Notes: generated by a model not told the origin, from the sequence alone. DNA of 64,000 nucleotides from Rhodoferax sp. (GCF_030653815.1 NZ_JAURYQ010000024.1:1-64000); one strand, 5' to 3'; shown: positions 1 through 9,630, numbered from the stretch's first letter. Numbers and translations are program-made.

Positions 1-1
1 G

Positions 2-349
2 GCCGAGGTGCACATCGGCAATTTTGTCGAAGTCAAGAACTCCACCCTGGCCAAGGACGCCAAGGCCAACCACCTGGCCTACCTGGGCGACGCCACGCTG
101 GGCGAACGCGTCAACTATGGTGCCGGCTCCATCACCGCCAACTACGACGGTGCTTTCAAACACCGCACCATCATCGAAGCCGACGTCCACATTGGCAGCA
201 ACTGCGTGCTGATTGCGCCCGTGACCATTGGCGCCGGTGGCACCGTGGGGGGCGGCTCGACGCTGACCAAAAACACCGCGCCGCTGGCCCTGACCGTGGC
301 GCGCGGGCGCCAGATCAGCATCCCGAACTGGAAGCGGCCGAGCAAGTAA
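2..349 (+). CDS. glmU: GlmU C-terminal fragment (5' end outside window)
   Basis: This is the end of the bifunctional glucosamine-1-phosphate acetyltransferase / UDP-GlcNAc pyrophosphorylase, which makes UDP-GlcNAc for peptidoglycan and LPS. Only about 115 residues of the left-handed beta-helix acetyltransferase domain are present. The reading frame is open to the window edge, so the gene is cut by the window rather than broken. Visible family signatures are [13 protein letters not shown], the APVTIGAG hexapeptide turns and a basic tail ending in RPSK. glmS, the enzyme that starts the same pathway, lies 5.5 kb downstream on the same strand, with the liv operon in between. Confidence 0.95.
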   Translation, partial: AEVHIGNFVEVKNSTLAKDAKANHLAYLGDATLGERVNYGAGSITANYDGAFKHRTIIEADVHIGSNCVLIAPVTIGAGGTVGGGSTLTKNTAPLALTVARGRQISIPNWKRPSK

Positions 350-352
350 ACG

Positions 353-841
353 CTACGGCAACGGCACACGCGCGCCGAACTTGCTGCGTTTGATGCTGAA
401 GAAGGTCTTGACGTTGCGCACGTTGGCATCGAACGTGAACAGACGCTGGGTCAGCGCCAGATAGTCGGGCATGTCACGCGCGTGCACTACCAGGCAAAAG
501 TCAGGGCCCGGCGACACGCGGTAACACTGCTGCACCGCGTCGTCCTGCGCCACTTTGAACTCGAACGCCTCCAGCGCGGCCTGGTCCTGTCGGTCCAGCG
601 TGATCTCGACCACGGCACACAGGCCGTGACCGATGATGGGCGCCAGGGCATCGACACTGAGCACGGCAATTTCACGCTCGATCAAACCCGCATCGCGCAG
701 ACGCTTGACGCGGCGCAGGCAGGTGGGTGGCGACACATGCACCCGCTCGGCCAAGGCCTGGTTGCTCAGCGACGAGTCAAGCTGCAGGCTTTCCAGCAGC
801 TGCAGGTCGATGGCGTCGAGTTCAGCTAGCGGCAGGTTCAC
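353..841 (-). CDS. Lrp/AsnC family transcriptional regulator
   Basis: A 162-residue feast/famine-type regulator. It has an N-terminal winged helix-turn-helix (about residues 8-60; LDAIDLQLLESLQ, then LSNQALAERVHVSPPTCLRR) and a C-terminal RAM ligand-binding domain (about 70-150). Family members bind an amino acid and act as dimers or octamers on DNA. Translation starts at a GTG that overlaps the livM stop (GTGA), so it is the last gene of the liv operon and probably translationally coupled to it. It plausibly senses the transported amino acid and controls this operon; that is inference from position. It runs convergent to glmU with only 3 bp between stops. Confidence 0.9.
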   Translation of the reverse strand: MNLPLAELDAIDLQLLESLQLDSSLSNQALAERVHVSPPTCLRRVKRLRDAGLIEREIAVLSVDALAPIIGHGLCAVVEITLDRQDQAALEAFEFKVAQDDAVQQCYRVSPGPDFCLVVHARDMPDYLALTQRLFTFDANVRNVKTFFSIKRSKFGARVPLP

Positions 842-1806
842 GCGCGGCGGCGCTCCAGCCAGGCCTGCAGCTCACCAATCACCCCTTTGCGGAAAGCCAG
901 CACGCACAGCACAAAGATCACGCCAATGATCACGTTGACCCAGGAGCCCACCTTGTCGGCCAGCGTGTTCTGCAGGGAAATCACAATGCCAGCACCCATC
1001 ACCGGGCCAAAGAAAGTGCCGACGCCGCCCAGCAGCGTCATCAGGATCACTTCACCGGACATGGTCCAGTGCACATCGGACAAGGTGGCGAAACCCATGA
1101 TCAGGGTCTTCAGCGAGCCCGCCAGCCCCGCCAGCGCAGCAGACAGCACAAAGGCCAGCAGCTTGTAGCGGTCCACCTGGTAGCCCAGCGAGATGGCACG
1201 CGGCTCGTTTTCCCGGATCATCTTGAGCACCTGCCCAAAAGGCGAATGAACGATGCGCGAGACCGCCAGAAAGATCGCCACAAAGACGGCCACCACCAGG
1301 TAATACATGGCGGTGTCCGACTGCAGCGAAAACACGCCAAACAGCGCGCCGCGCGGCACCCCCTGCAGGCCATCCTCACCCCCGGTAAACGGCGCTTGCA
1401 GGCAGACAAAGTACACCATCTGCGCAATGGCCATGGTGATCATGGCGAAATAGATACCCTGGCGGCGGATGGCCACCAAACCCACCACCAGGCCGATCAG
1501 GCCAGAACCGATCATGCCGGCAAGGATGCCGAGTTCGGGTGTGAAGTTCTGCGACTTGATCAGGTAACCGGTGATGTACGCTGCCGAGCCAAAAAACGCC
1601 GCATGGCCAAACGACAGCAAGCCGGTAAAACCCAGCAGCAGGTTGAAGGCACAGGCAAAAATGGCAAAGCACAGCAGCTTCATGACAAAAACCGGGTACA
1701 GCCCGAGCATGGGCGCCAGCAGTGCCAGCATCAGCAATAAAAAGTAAGTGAGCTGAAGGAGCCTGGCTGCCCGGTTCATGCGCTTGTTGTCGGTTATCGG
1801 GTTCAT
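838..1806 (-). CDS. livM: Branched-chain amino acid-type ABC transporter permease (LivM family)
   Basis: A 322-residue polytopic inner-membrane permease of the LivM type. It has many hydrophobic segments from residue 14 on and the conserved region GRVLKMIRENEPRA-like (here GQVLKMIRENEPRAISLGY, about 190-208) that contacts the ATPases. It pairs with the LivH-type permease whose stop lies 3 bp upstream. Substrates of this family include branched-chain amino acids, urea and aromatic acids, so the exact substrate is not shown by sequence. The stop overlaps the start of the Lrp-type regulator. Confidence 0.92.
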   Translation of the reverse strand: MNPITDNKRMNRAARLLQLTYFLLLMLALLAPMLGLYPVFVMKLLCFAIFACAFNLLLGFTGLLSFGHAAFFGSAAYITGYLIKSQNFTPELGILAGMIGSGLIGLVVGLVAIRRQGIYFAMITMAIAQMVYFVCLQAPFTGGEDGLQGVPRGALFGVFSLQSDTAMYYLVVAVFVAIFLAVSRIVHSPFGQVLKMIRENEPRAISLGYQVDRYKLLAFVLSAALAGLAGSLKTLIMGFATLSDVHWTMSGEVILMTLLGGVGTFFGPVMGAGIVISLQNTLADKVGSWVNVIIGVIFVLCVLAFRKGVIGELQAWLERRRA

Positions 1807-1809
1807 GAC

Positions 1810-2694
1810 TTAGGCCTCCTTGCCAAACAGGCCAGCCGGGCGAATCATCAGCACGATGACCATGATGACAAACACCACAATGCTGGAGGCTTCAGGGTAG
1901 AACACACGTGTCAGGCCTTCAATGACGCCCAGCCCCAAACCGGTCAGGATCGAGCCCATGATGGAACCCATGCCGCCGATCACCACCACGGCAAACACCA
2001 CAATGATCAAATTGGAACCCATCAGAGGATTGACCTGGATGATGGGCGCGGCCAGCACACCGGCCAGCGCGGCCAGGGCGGCACCGGCGCCGTAGGTGAG
2101 CATGACCATCAGGGGCACGTTGATGCCAAAGGCCTGCACCAGCGCGGCATTTTCGGTGCCGGCACGCAGGTAAGCCCCCAGGCGCGTGCGCTCAATCAGA
2201 TACCAGGTGCCCAGGCACACCGCCAGCGACACCAGCACCACCCAGGCGCGGTAGTTCGGCAGCACCATGAAGCCCAGGTTGGTGGCACCCGACAGCAGTT
2301 CGGGCACGTTGTAGGGTTGACCCGACACACCATACAACTCACGGAAAATGCCTTCGGCAATCAGCGCCAGGCCAAAAGTCAGCAGCAGGCCGTAGAGCGG
2401 ATCGAGCTTGTAGAGGTGCTTGAGAAACAGCCGCTCGATGACCACGCCCAGCAGCCCGACGCTCAAAGGTGCGAGCAGCAGCGCCCACCAGTAGTTGATG
2501 CCAAACTGGTCCAACATGATCCAGGCGGCAAAGGCGCCCAACATGTAAAGCGCACCGTGGGCAAAATTGACAATGCCCAGGAGGCCGAAAATAACTGCCA
2601 GCCCGAGGCTGAGCAGAGCGTAAAAAGCGCCATTGACCAGCCCCAGCAGCAATTGGCCGAGAAAAGCTTGATGGGGAATACCGAAAATTTCCAT
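1810..2694 (-). CDS. livH: Branched-chain amino acid-type ABC transporter permease (LivH family)
   Basis: A 294-residue inner-membrane permease with about eight hydrophobic segments. It carries the LivH-family stretches NGAFYALLSLGLAVIFGLLG near residues 20-40 and NFAHGALYMLGAF just after. It forms the transmembrane channel with LivM, fed by the periplasmic binding protein encoded just upstream and powered by LivG/LivF. Spacing to livM is 3 bp. Length is normal for the family. Confidence 0.93.
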   Translation of the reverse strand: MEIFGIPHQAFLGQLLLGLVNGAFYALLSLGLAVIFGLLGIVNFAHGALYMLGAFAAWIMLDQFGINYWWALLLAPLSVGLLGVVIERLFLKHLYKLDPLYGLLLTFGLALIAEGIFRELYGVSGQPYNVPELLSGATNLGFMVLPNYRAWVVLVSLAVCLGTWYLIERTRLGAYLRAGTENAALVQAFGINVPLMVMLTYGAGAALAALAGVLAAPIIQVNPLMGSNLIIVVFAVVVIGGMGSIMGSILTGLGLGVIEGLTRVFYPEASSIVVFVIMVIVLMIRPAGLFGKEA

Positions 2695-2764
2695 GAAAGC
2701 TGCTTACTTCCTGCTGTGAAAGGCGGTCAATGACGACATGAGACGCTGTACCCTGGGCAGGCGC

Positions 2765-3958
2765 TTACTTTTTAAGCAACGCGCACTTGGACTCGGCCGG
2801 CGTGGTGAAGGCCTGGTCGCCAGGAACCTTGGCGATCATGGTGTAGTAGTCCCAAGGGGTGGTCGAGTCTTTGGATGACTTGACCTGGTACAGGTACATG
2901 TCGTGGATCATGCGGCCGTCCGCGCGAATCTGACCCTTGTTGTAGAAGTCATCGATCTTCATACTCTTGAGGGTCGACATGACCTTGTCGGCGTCGGTGG
3001 TTCCGGCAGTCTGCACGGCCTTCAGGTAGTTGGAGGCGGCGGAGTAATCGGCAGCCTGCACGCTGGTAGGCATGCGCTTGAATTTTTCAAAGAAGCGCTT
3101 GGCGAATTTGCGCGACGCGTCGTCCTGGTTCCAGTACCAGCTGTCGGCCACTTGCAGTCCTTCGGCGTTGGCCAGACCCAGGCTGTGCACGTCGGTGATG
3201 AACACCAGCAGGCCCATCGGCTTCATGGTCTTGGTGATGCCAAACTCCTTGGCCGACTTCATGGCGTTGGAGAAGTCGCCGCCGGCATTGGCCAGGCCCA
3301 GCACCTGGGCTTTGGACGATTGCGCCTGCAGCAGGAACGAAGAAAAGTCGGAGGCATTGAGTGGATGGCGCACCGCACCTGCCACCGTGCCACCGTTGGC
3401 CTTCACGATGGTGGAGGCGTCGCCTTCCAGCGAGTGGCCAAAGGCGTAGTCGGCCGTCAGAAAGAACCAGCTCTTGCCGCCGGCCTTGACCAGGGCGGAG
3501 GCGCCCACCTTGGCCAGCGCCACGGTGTCGTAGGCGTAATGCACGGTGTAGGGCGAGCAGGCTTCGTTGGTCAGGCGAGCCGAGCCGGCGCCAATTGAAA
3601 AGAAGGGGCGCTTCTTTTCCTCTGCCAGCTTGGCCATGGCCAGGGAGGTGCCCGAATTGGTGCCGCCAATCAGCATCGACAGGCCATCCTTGTCGATCCA
3701 CTCGCGGGCCTTGGAGCTGGCCACATCGGCCTTGTTCTGGTGGTCGGCGGTCAGCACTTCAATCGGACGGTTCAAGACCTTGCCACCGAAATCCTGGGCC
3801 GCCCACTTGACCATTTCGCCGCCAGCAGGACCGTCCAGGTCAGCATAGACGCTGGACATGTCGGTGATGAAGCCGATCTTGACCGGGCCGGTGTTCTGGG
3901 CGGAGGCAGCAGCGGCAAAGCCGACGGCCAGGGCGGTAACGAGTGTCTTGAGTTTCAT
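2765..3958 (-). CDS. livK: Periplasmic substrate-binding protein of the liv-type ABC transporter
   Basis: A 397-residue type I periplasmic binding protein. A Sec signal peptide (MKLKTLVTALAVGFAAAASA, cleavage about residue 20) precedes a receptor-ligand-binding domain that opens with VKIGFITDMSSVYADLDGP. A good ribosome site (AGGAGA) lies 6 nt before the ATG. It delivers substrate to the LivH/LivM channel. Unusually for liv operons it sits between the ATPase genes and the permease genes. The ligand cannot be told from sequence; relatives bind branched-chain amino acids, amides or aromatic acids. Confidence 0.92.
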   Translation of the reverse strand: MKLKTLVTALAVGFAAAASAQNTGPVKIGFITDMSSVYADLDGPAGGEMVKWAAQDFGGKVLNRPIEVLTADHQNKADVASSKAREWIDKDGLSMLIGGTNSGTSLAMAKLAEEKKRPFFSIGAGSARLTNEACSPYTVHYAYDTVALAKVGASALVKAGGKSWFFLTADYAFGHSLEGDASTIVKANGGTVAGAVRHPLNASDFSSFLLQAQSSKAQVLGLANAGGDFSNAMKSAKEFGITKTMKPMGLLVFITDVHSLGLANAEGLQVADSWYWNQDDASRKFAKRFFEKFKRMPTSVQAADYSAASNYLKAVQTAGTTDADKVMSTLKSMKIDDFYNKGQIRADGRMIHDMYLYQVKSSKDSTTPWDYYTMIAKVPGDQAFTTPAESKCALLKK

Positions 3959-4028
3959 GGTGTCTCCTGAGGGGTTGAGTTGTTGTTGCAGGGCGGAAAA
4001 AAGGGGTGAAGGGCTGGCAAACGCGGCG

Positions 4029-4733
4029 TCAAACGCCCAGGTACTCTTGCAACATACCCATGTTTTGGCTCAGTTCGGATTGGGCAAAGTCTTTCACAAT
4101 ACTGCCATGCTCCATGACGTAGAAACGGTCAGCCAGCGGCGCGGCAAAACGAAAATTCTGCTCGACCAACACAATGGTGTAGCCCTTGGCTTTGAGCGCC
4201 AGAATCATCTCTGCGAGTTTTTGCACAATGACCGGCGCCAACCCTTCCGAGATTTCATCGAGCAACAGCAAGCGCGCGCCAGTGCGCAAAATACGCGCCA
4301 CGGCCAGCATTTGCTGCTCGCCACCCGACAGGCGGGTACCGGGGCTGTTGGCGCGTTCCTCCAGATTGGGGAACATGGCATAAATCTCTGCCACGGTCAT
4401 GCCGCCCGGCGCCAGGGTAGGCGGCAGCATCAGGTTTTCTTCGGCGGTCAGGCTGGCAAAGATGCCGCGCTCTTCCGGGCAGTAGCCAATACCCTGGTGG
4501 GCCACCTTGTGCGGCGCCATGCGAATGGTCTCGACGCCCTTGATCTTGATGGAACCTTTACGGCTGCCGGTCAAACCCACGATAGCGCGCAGGGTGGTGG
4601 TGCGGCCAGCGCCATTACGCCCCAGCAGCGTCACCACTTCACCTTGGTTGACGGTCAGGTTGACACCATGCAGGATGTGGGACTCGCCGTACCAGGCTTG
4701 CAGATTCTCAATGCGTAAAAATTCAGTGCTCAT
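4029..4733 (-). CDS. livF: ABC transporter ATP-binding protein (LivF family)
   Basis: A 234-residue cytoplasmic ATPase of the liv-type importer. The signature LSGGEQQML (about 137), the Walker B LLLLDEISEGL and the H-loop region VLVEQN are all present. The Walker A is GRNGAGRT (residues 38-45): the usual lysine is an arginine at position 44, encoded by CGC at 4602-4604 read on the reverse strand. The partner LivG keeps a normal GPNGAGKT. The ATG follows the livG stop directly (TGAATG), so the two ATPases are translationally coupled. Confidence 0.93.
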   Translation of the reverse strand: MSTEFLRIENLQAWYGESHILHGVNLTVNQGEVVTLLGRNGAGRTTTLRAIVGLTGSRKGSIKIKGVETIRMAPHKVAHQGIGYCPEERGIFASLTAEENLMLPPTLAPGGMTVAEIYAMFPNLEERANSPGTRLSGGEQQMLAVARILRTGARLLLLDEISEGLAPVIVQKLAEMILALKAKGYTIVLVEQNFRFAAPLADRFYVMEHGSIVKDFAQSELSQNMGMLQEYLGV

Positions 4734-5519
4734 TCAGTGGGCACCCTGAAGTTCAGTGTTGACCGAACCCATGTAGGCTTCGATCACCAGCGGATTTTTG
4801 GACACCTCGGCGTAAGGGCCGTCGGCAATGATGGCACCGCGCTGCAGCACCGTGATGCGGTCGGCAATTTTGGACACCACATTCATGTTGTGCTCCACCA
4901 TCAGGATGGTGCGCCCGGCAGACACTTTTTTGATCAGCTGCGTGACCCGGTCCACATCTTCGTGGCCCATGCCCTGCGTGGGCTCGTCCAGCAGCATCAG
5001 CGCCGGCTCCAGTGCCAGTGTCGTGGCCAACTCGAGCGCACGCTTGCGCCCATAAGGCAAATTGACGGTCATCTCATTGGCAAAGTCCTGCAGGTCGACC
5101 TCGGCCAGCAATTGGCGGGCACGTTCGTGCAGCGGCAACAACGTGCTCTCTGGTTTCCAGAAATGAAACGACGTGCCCAGATTGCGCTGCAGCGCGGCGC
5201 GCACGTTTTCCAGTACTGTCATGTGCGGGAAGACGGCGGAGATCTGGAACGATCGCACAATGCCGCGACGCGCGGTTTGCGCCGGTTTTTCCAGCGTGAT
5301 GTCGGTGTCATTGAACAGGATACTGCCTGCGGTGGGCTGTAAAAACTTGGTCAGCAAATTAAAGAACGTGGTCTTGCCGGCGCCATTGGGACCAATCAGC
5401 GCATGGATTTGGCCACGGCGAACCTTCAGGTCCACCCGGTTGACGGCGACAAATCCCTTGAATTCTTTGGTCAAACCACGGGTCTCAAGAATGAAATCCA
5501 CTGACAAATTGCGCTCCAT
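4734..5519 (-). CDS. livG: ABC transporter ATP-binding protein (LivG family)
   Basis: A 261-residue cytoplasmic ATPase and the first gene of the liv-type operon. It shows Walker A GPNGAGKT (about residues 42-49), the LivG-specific RTFQ-like region (here GIVRSFQISAVFP) and Walker B LMLLDEPTQGM. The ABC signature segment reads NLPYGRKRALELA, normal for LivG-type subunits. It is divergent from glmS across a 297-bp intergenic region. The ATG at 5519 has no strong ribosome site; a start a few codons later (VDFILETRGL) is possible. Confidence 0.92.
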   Translation of the reverse strand: MERNLSVDFILETRGLTKEFKGFVAVNRVDLKVRRGQIHALIGPNGAGKTTFFNLLTKFLQPTAGSILFNDTDITLEKPAQTARRGIVRSFQISAVFPHMTVLENVRAALQRNLGTSFHFWKPESTLLPLHERARQLLAEVDLQDFANEMTVNLPYGRKRALELATTLALEPALMLLDEPTQGMGHEDVDRVTQLIKKVSAGRTILMVEHNMNVVSKIADRITVLQRGAIIADGPYAEVSKNPLVIEAYMGSVNTELQGAH

Positions 5520-5576
5520 CTAACTGGTTGAAGTCGATCGGAACGGGGTCCGTCAACACGAAATTGCATGCTAACG

Positions 5577-5635
5577 AGTTGTAGAGCAACTGGTTACCGG
5601 GTAATCACTTAGGTAGTTTTACCGCCCTGCGTCAA
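5577..5635 (-). promoter_or_regulatory. Putative liv operon promoter/operator region
   Basis: Upstream of livG on the reverse strand a TTGACG hexamer (5635-5630) is followed 18 bp later by a weak TAAGTG (5611-5606). Just downstream are two short inverted repeats: AGTTG-5-CAACT (5577-5591) and an imperfect GGTTAC-CGG-GTAATC (5593-5607). The repeats could be an operator, for example for the Lrp-type protein at the operon end. The -10 match is poor, so this is a suggestion only. Confidence 0.3.
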
Positions 5636-5697
5636 CCCAGGACACACCCGTGACAAAGCCTATCAATTAATTTAATTATTTCAAAAACATTTAAATT

Positions 5698-5726
5698 TTG
5701 AAATCTTTTTTATATTTTTATACAAA
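5698..5726 (+). promoter_or_regulatory. Putative glmS promoter in an AT-rich tract
   Basis: Within a strikingly AT-rich stretch (about 5660-5757) a TTGAAA (5698-5703) and a TACAAA (5721-5726) are separated by 17 bp. These give 5/6 and 4/6 matches to the sigma70 boxes. Runs of A/T upstream resemble an UP element. A start near 5733 would give a leader of about 84 nt before glmS. The rest of 5520-5816 holds no gene that I can see. Confidence 0.5.
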
Positions 5727-5816
5727 ACGAAATAACGTTGCATTAAAGAAATATAAATGACCAATTATTTCCCATCAACACGCGTACCATCAGTCCACTC
5801 ATTTTTGGAGCAGTCT

Positions 5817-7679
5817 ATGTGTGGCATTGTCGGCGCGGTATCCCATCACAACATCGTCCCCATCCTGGTGCAAGGCCTGGCCCGGCTTGAATACCGGGGT
5901 TACGACTCCTGCGGCGTGGCGGTGTATGCCAAGGGCTTGACGCGCGCCCGCAGCACCGCCCGCGTCTCGGAGCTGATGGAACAAATCAACACCACCGGGT
6001 TGCAGGGCACCACCGGCATCGCCCACACCCGCTGGGCCACCCATGGCGCACCGGCCGTGCACAACGCGCATCCGCACTTCAGCCACGGGCCCGGCCTGGA
6101 CGCCGCCAGCCGCCCCGGGCGTATTGCCCTGGTGCACAACGGCATCATTGAAAACCACGACGAATTGCGCGCCGCCCTGCAAGCCAAGGGCTACGTGTTT
6201 CTGAGCCAGACCGACACCGAGGTCATTGCCCATCTGGTCGACAGCCTGTACGACGGCGACCTGTTTGAAGCCGTCAAGGCCTCACTGGCATCGCTGCAAG
6301 GCGCCTACGCCATTGCGGTGTTCTGCAAAGACGAACCGCACCGCCTGATTGGCGCCCGCGCCGGCTCGCCGCTGATTTTGGGCGTCGGCACCGACGCGCA
6401 TTACCTGGCCAGCGACGCCATGGCCCTGGCCGGCGTGACAGACCAGATTGTTTACCTGGAAGAAGGCGATGTGGCCGACATCCAGCTGGGCAAGTACTGG
6501 CTGGTCGACAAGGCCTTCAAGCCCCTGAGCCCGGCCCAGCGCCCGGTCAAAACGGTGCATGCGCACAGCGGCGCGGCCGAACTGGGCCCCTACCGCCACT
6601 ACATGCAAAAGGAAATTTTCGAGCAGCCGCGCGCCATTGCCGACACGCTGGAAGGCGTGGACGGCATCGTGCCCGAACTGTTCGATGGCGCCAGCGCCAG
6701 CGCGGCACGCGTCTTCAAGGACATCGACGCGGTGCTGATTCTGGCCTGCGGCACCAGCTACTACAGCGGCTGCACCGCCAAGTACTGGCTGGAGAGCATC
6801 GCCAAGATCCCGACGCAGGTCGAAGTGGCCAGCGAATACCGTTACCGCGACTCGGTGCCCAACCCACGCACCCTCATCGTCACCATCACCCAGTCGGGCG
6901 AAACCGCCGACACCCTGGCCGCGCTGCGCCACGCGCAAAGTCTGGGCATGACACACACCCTGACCATTTGCAACGTGGCCACCAGCGCCATGGTGCGCGA
7001 ATGTGAACTGGCCTACATCACCCGCGCTGGCGTGGAAATTGGCGTGGCCTCCACCAAAGCCTTCACCGCCCAACTGGCTGGCTTGTTTTTGCTGACGCTG
7101 GCCTTGGCGCAGTCGCGCGGTTTGCTCAGCGACGCAGAAGAAGCGCGCCACATCAAGGCCATGCGGCATTTGCCCGCCGCCTTGCAGTCGGTGCTGGCGC
7201 TGGAGCCGCAAGTCATTGCCTGGGCACAGGACTTTGCCGCCAAGGAAAACGCACTGTTCCTGGGCCGCGGCCTGCATTACCCGATCGCGCTGGAAGGCGC
7301 CTTGAAACTCAAGGAAATCAGCTACATCCACGCCGAGGCCTATCCCGCAGGCGAGCTCAAACACGGCCCGCTGGCGCTGGTCACCAGCGCCATGCCGGTG
7401 GTGACCGTGGCGCCCAACGACGCGCTGCTGGAAAAGCTCAAGAGCAACATGCACGAGGTGCGCGCCCGCGGCGGTGTGCTCTATGTGCTGGCCGACGCCG
7501 ACTCGCACATTGCCAGTGGCGAGGGCCTGCATGTGATCCGCATGCCCGAGCACTACGGCGAACTTTCACCCCTGCTGCATGTGGTGCCGCTGCAGTTGTT
7601 GGCCTACCACACGGCGTGCGCGCGCGGGACCGATGTGGACAAGCCCAGGAACCTTGCGAAGAGCGTCACCGTCGAGTGA
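5817..7679 (+). CDS. glmS: Glutamine--fructose-6-phosphate aminotransferase (isomerizing)
   Basis: A 620-residue cytoplasmic enzyme converting fructose-6-phosphate and glutamine to glucosamine-6-phosphate, the first step towards UDP-GlcNAc. The start at 5817 is fixed by the catalytic N-terminal cysteine (MCGIVGAV, Cys2 after Met removal); the frame is open further upstream but that extension would bury the nucleophile. GGAG lies 8 nt before this ATG. Domains: class II glutamine amidotransferase (1-about 240) and two SIS sugar-isomerase domains (SQSGETADT-like [14 protein letters not shown], then the second SIS). The C-terminus [13 protein letters not shown] is the conserved sugar-site tail. 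Full length and intact. Confidence 0.98.
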   Translation: MCGIVGAVSHHNIVPILVQGLARLEYRGYDSCGVAVYAKGLTRARSTARVSELMEQINTTGLQGTTGIAHTRWATHGAPAVHNAHPHFSHGPGLDAASRPGRIALVHNGIIENHDELRAALQAKGYVFLSQTDTEVIAHLVDSLYDGDLFEAVKASLASLQGAYAIAVFCKDEPHRLIGARAGSPLILGVGTDAHYLASDAMALAGVTDQIVYLEEGDVADIQLGKYWLVDKAFKPLSPAQRPVKTVHAHSGAAELGPYRHYMQKEIFEQPRAIADTLEGVDGIVPELFDGASASAARVFKDIDAVLILACGTSYYSGCTAKYWLESIAKIPTQVEVASEYRYRDSVPNPRTLIVTITQSGETADTLAALRHAQSLGMTHTLTICNVATSAMVRECELAYITRAGVEIGVASTKAFTAQLAGLFLLTLALAQSRGLLSDAEEARHIKAMRHLPAALQSVLALEPQVIAWAQDFAAKENALFLGRGLHYPIALEGALKLKEISYIHAEAYPAGELKHGPLALVTSAMPVVTVAPNDALLEKLKSNMHEVRARGGVLYVLADADSHIASGEGLHVIRMPEHYGELSPLLHVVPLQLLAYHTACARGTDVDKPRNLAKSVTVE

Positions 7680-7692
7680 CCCCGACAGAGCC

Positions 7693-9552
7693 TCAGTTAC
7701 CCCTGGCGCTGCCTTCGCGGCGCGGGTCGGCACCCCCCGCGTAGTTGCCGGCTGCCGGATGGCGTGACAGCAGACCGGGCTGGCCATCGGCGCGGAAGCC
7801 GTTGAAGACCACACCGTGCAAGCCGCTGGAAAAGCTGGTGGTTTGCACCACCGTGTGGCCACGCGCCTTCAGCTCGTCGCGAATGGCCGGCGTGTCGATC
7901 AACGAACCTTTTTCGAGCGAGGTCGTGGCGTTGGTCTGGGCGCCAAAGTTGGGCAGGTTGATGGCCTGCTGCACGTTGAGCTTCCAGTCAATCATACCGA
8001 TCACGGTCTTGGTGGTGTACTGGATGATGGCGCTGCCACCGGGTGACCCGATGACCGCCTCCAGGTCTCCCGAGGCGGCGTTGAACACCATGGTGGGCGC
8101 CATCGAGCTGCGCGGGCGCTTGAGCGGCTCGACCCGGTTGGCCACCCAACTGCCATCAGTGTCTTTGTCAGTGAACGAGAAATCGGTCAACTGGTTGTTC
8201 AGCAAGAAGCCCCGCACCATTTGCAGGCTGCCAAAGCCATTCTCAATGGTGGTGGTCATGGCCACGGCATTGCCATGGCGGTCCACGATCGACAGGTGGC
8301 TGGTGGACGGCAGGTTGGCCGAGCTGTCGGTGCCGGCCGGATGGAAGACTCCCGCGGGCTCACCGGCGGTAGGGGTACCCATGGACTTTTTCATGTCGAT
8401 CAAGCTGGCGCGCTGGTTCAGGTAGGCCGGGTCCAGCATGCCGGCCTGCGGCAGCGTGACAAAGTCCGGGTCGGCAATGTACCTGGCGCGGTCAGCGTAG
8501 GCCAGTCGGTAGGCTTCGGAAATCACGTGCACCGAATCAGCGGTGTTGGCCTTGAAGCCGGCCAGATCAAAGTTTTGCAGCATACCCAGCGTTTGCAAGG
8601 TGGTGATGCCGCCCGAACTCGGTGGCGGCATGCCGCAGACCTTGTAGCGGCTGCGGTACACCGCGCACACCGGCGTGCGCACCTTGCTGGTGTAGCCGTT
8701 GAGGTCAGCCAGGGTCAGACGCCCCGGGTTGGTCGGGTGGCTGCGAACCTTGTTGACCATGTCCTGTGCCAATGAACCGGTGTAGAAGGCGTTGGCACCG
8801 CCGCTGGCAATGCTGCGCAAGGTGGCGGCCAGCTCGGGGTTTTTCAGCAAGGTACCGGTGGCCTTGGCGCTGCCGTCGGCATTCAGGAAGTGGCTGGCGG
8901 CGGGCTCGCCTTGCGCCTTGATGCGCGCGGCGCTGGCGACAACGGACACATGCATGCGCTCGCTGATGGCAAAGCCGTCTTCAGCCAGTTGAATCGCCGG
9001 CCCAAACAAATCCGCCCATGGCAACTTGCCATGCGCCTGGTGTGCGGCCTCCAACATGCGCAACAGACCGGGCGTGCCGACCGACAAGCCGCCATCGACT
9101 GCCGCAAGAAAGCCCAGTGGCTTGCCACTGGCATCCTGAAACAGCTTGGCCGAAGCCGCCGCCGGTGCTGTTTCGCGCCCGTCATAGGCCAGTAGCCTGT
9201 CGGCTGACTTGTCAAAGTGCAGCATAAAGGCCCCGCCGCCAACGCCGGACGACTGCGGCTCAACCAGGTTGAGCATCATCTGCACCGCAATGGCCGCATC
9301 CACCGCGCTGCCACCGCGCGCCAATGTGTCCACGCCCACCTGCACCGCCAACGGATTGGCAGCCGCCACCATGTCATGATGGGCATAGGCGATCAGCTTG
9401 GCGGTGTAGCCGGAGGGTGGCTCGGGCGGCATGAACTGCTCGATGGGTTCGGCGCGCAACAAGGGCTGCTCGCTGGCACCCAGGCTGGTGCTCAGACTCA
9501 ATACGGCCAGCGTGACCACGGCCACTCGGCGCAGGGGAAAACACGATGTCAT
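7693..9552 (-). CDS. ggt: Gamma-glutamyltransferase (periplasmic)
   Basis: A 619-residue Ntn-hydrolase that cleaves or transfers the gamma-glutamyl group of glutathione. A Sec signal peptide covers about residues 1-26 (RRVAVVTLAVLSL core), so it acts in the periplasm. The precursor self-cleaves before the catalytic threonine, here Thr417 in PSTSHLSIVD, giving large and small subunits. The Gly-rich SGVGGGAF (102-109) and the SSGGI (312-316) loops are present. It runs convergent to glmS and divergent from katG. The glutathione synthesis genes lie 19 kb away in the same window. Confidence 0.95.
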   Translation of the reverse strand: MTSCFPLRRVAVVTLAVLSLSTSLGASEQPLLRAEPIEQFMPPEPPSGYTAKLIAYAHHDMVAAANPLAVQVGVDTLARGGSAVDAAIAVQMMLNLVEPQSSGVGGGAFMLHFDKSADRLLAYDGRETAPAAASAKLFQDASGKPLGFLAAVDGGLSVGTPGLLRMLEAAHQAHGKLPWADLFGPAIQLAEDGFAISERMHVSVVASAARIKAQGEPAASHFLNADGSAKATGTLLKNPELAATLRSIASGGANAFYTGSLAQDMVNKVRSHPTNPGRLTLADLNGYTSKVRTPVCAVYRSRYKVCGMPPPSSGGITTLQTLGMLQNFDLAGFKANTADSVHVISEAYRLAYADRARYIADPDFVTLPQAGMLDPAYLNQRASLIDMKKSMGTPTAGEPAGVFHPAGTDSSANLPSTSHLSIVDRHGNAVAMTTTIENGFGSLQMVRGFLLNNQLTDFSFTDKDTDGSWVANRVEPLKRPRSSMAPTMVFNAASGDLEAVIGSPGGSAIIQYTTKTVIGMIDWKLNVQQAINLPNFGAQTNATTSLEKGSLIDTPAIRDELKARGHTVVQTTSFSSGLHGVVFNGFRADGQPGLLSRHPAAGNYAGGADPRREGSARGN

Positions 9553-9630
9553 AAATGGATTCCAAAAAGTCGTACCAACAGTTGGACGCCCGCAAAGGCA
9601 ACTTTTGCTTCCTTACGTCATATCCGGTAA

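Noticed and set aside
838-1740. Long forward-strand open frame of over 300 codons opposite livM
   Set aside because: It lies entirely antisense to a clear LivM permease, is His/Gln/Arg-rich with no family similarity, and is a shadow of high-GC coding DNA.
5757-5816. A start for GlmS 20 codons upstream
   Set aside because: It would place residues before the catalytic Cys that must become the N-terminus; GGAG precedes the ATG at 5817.
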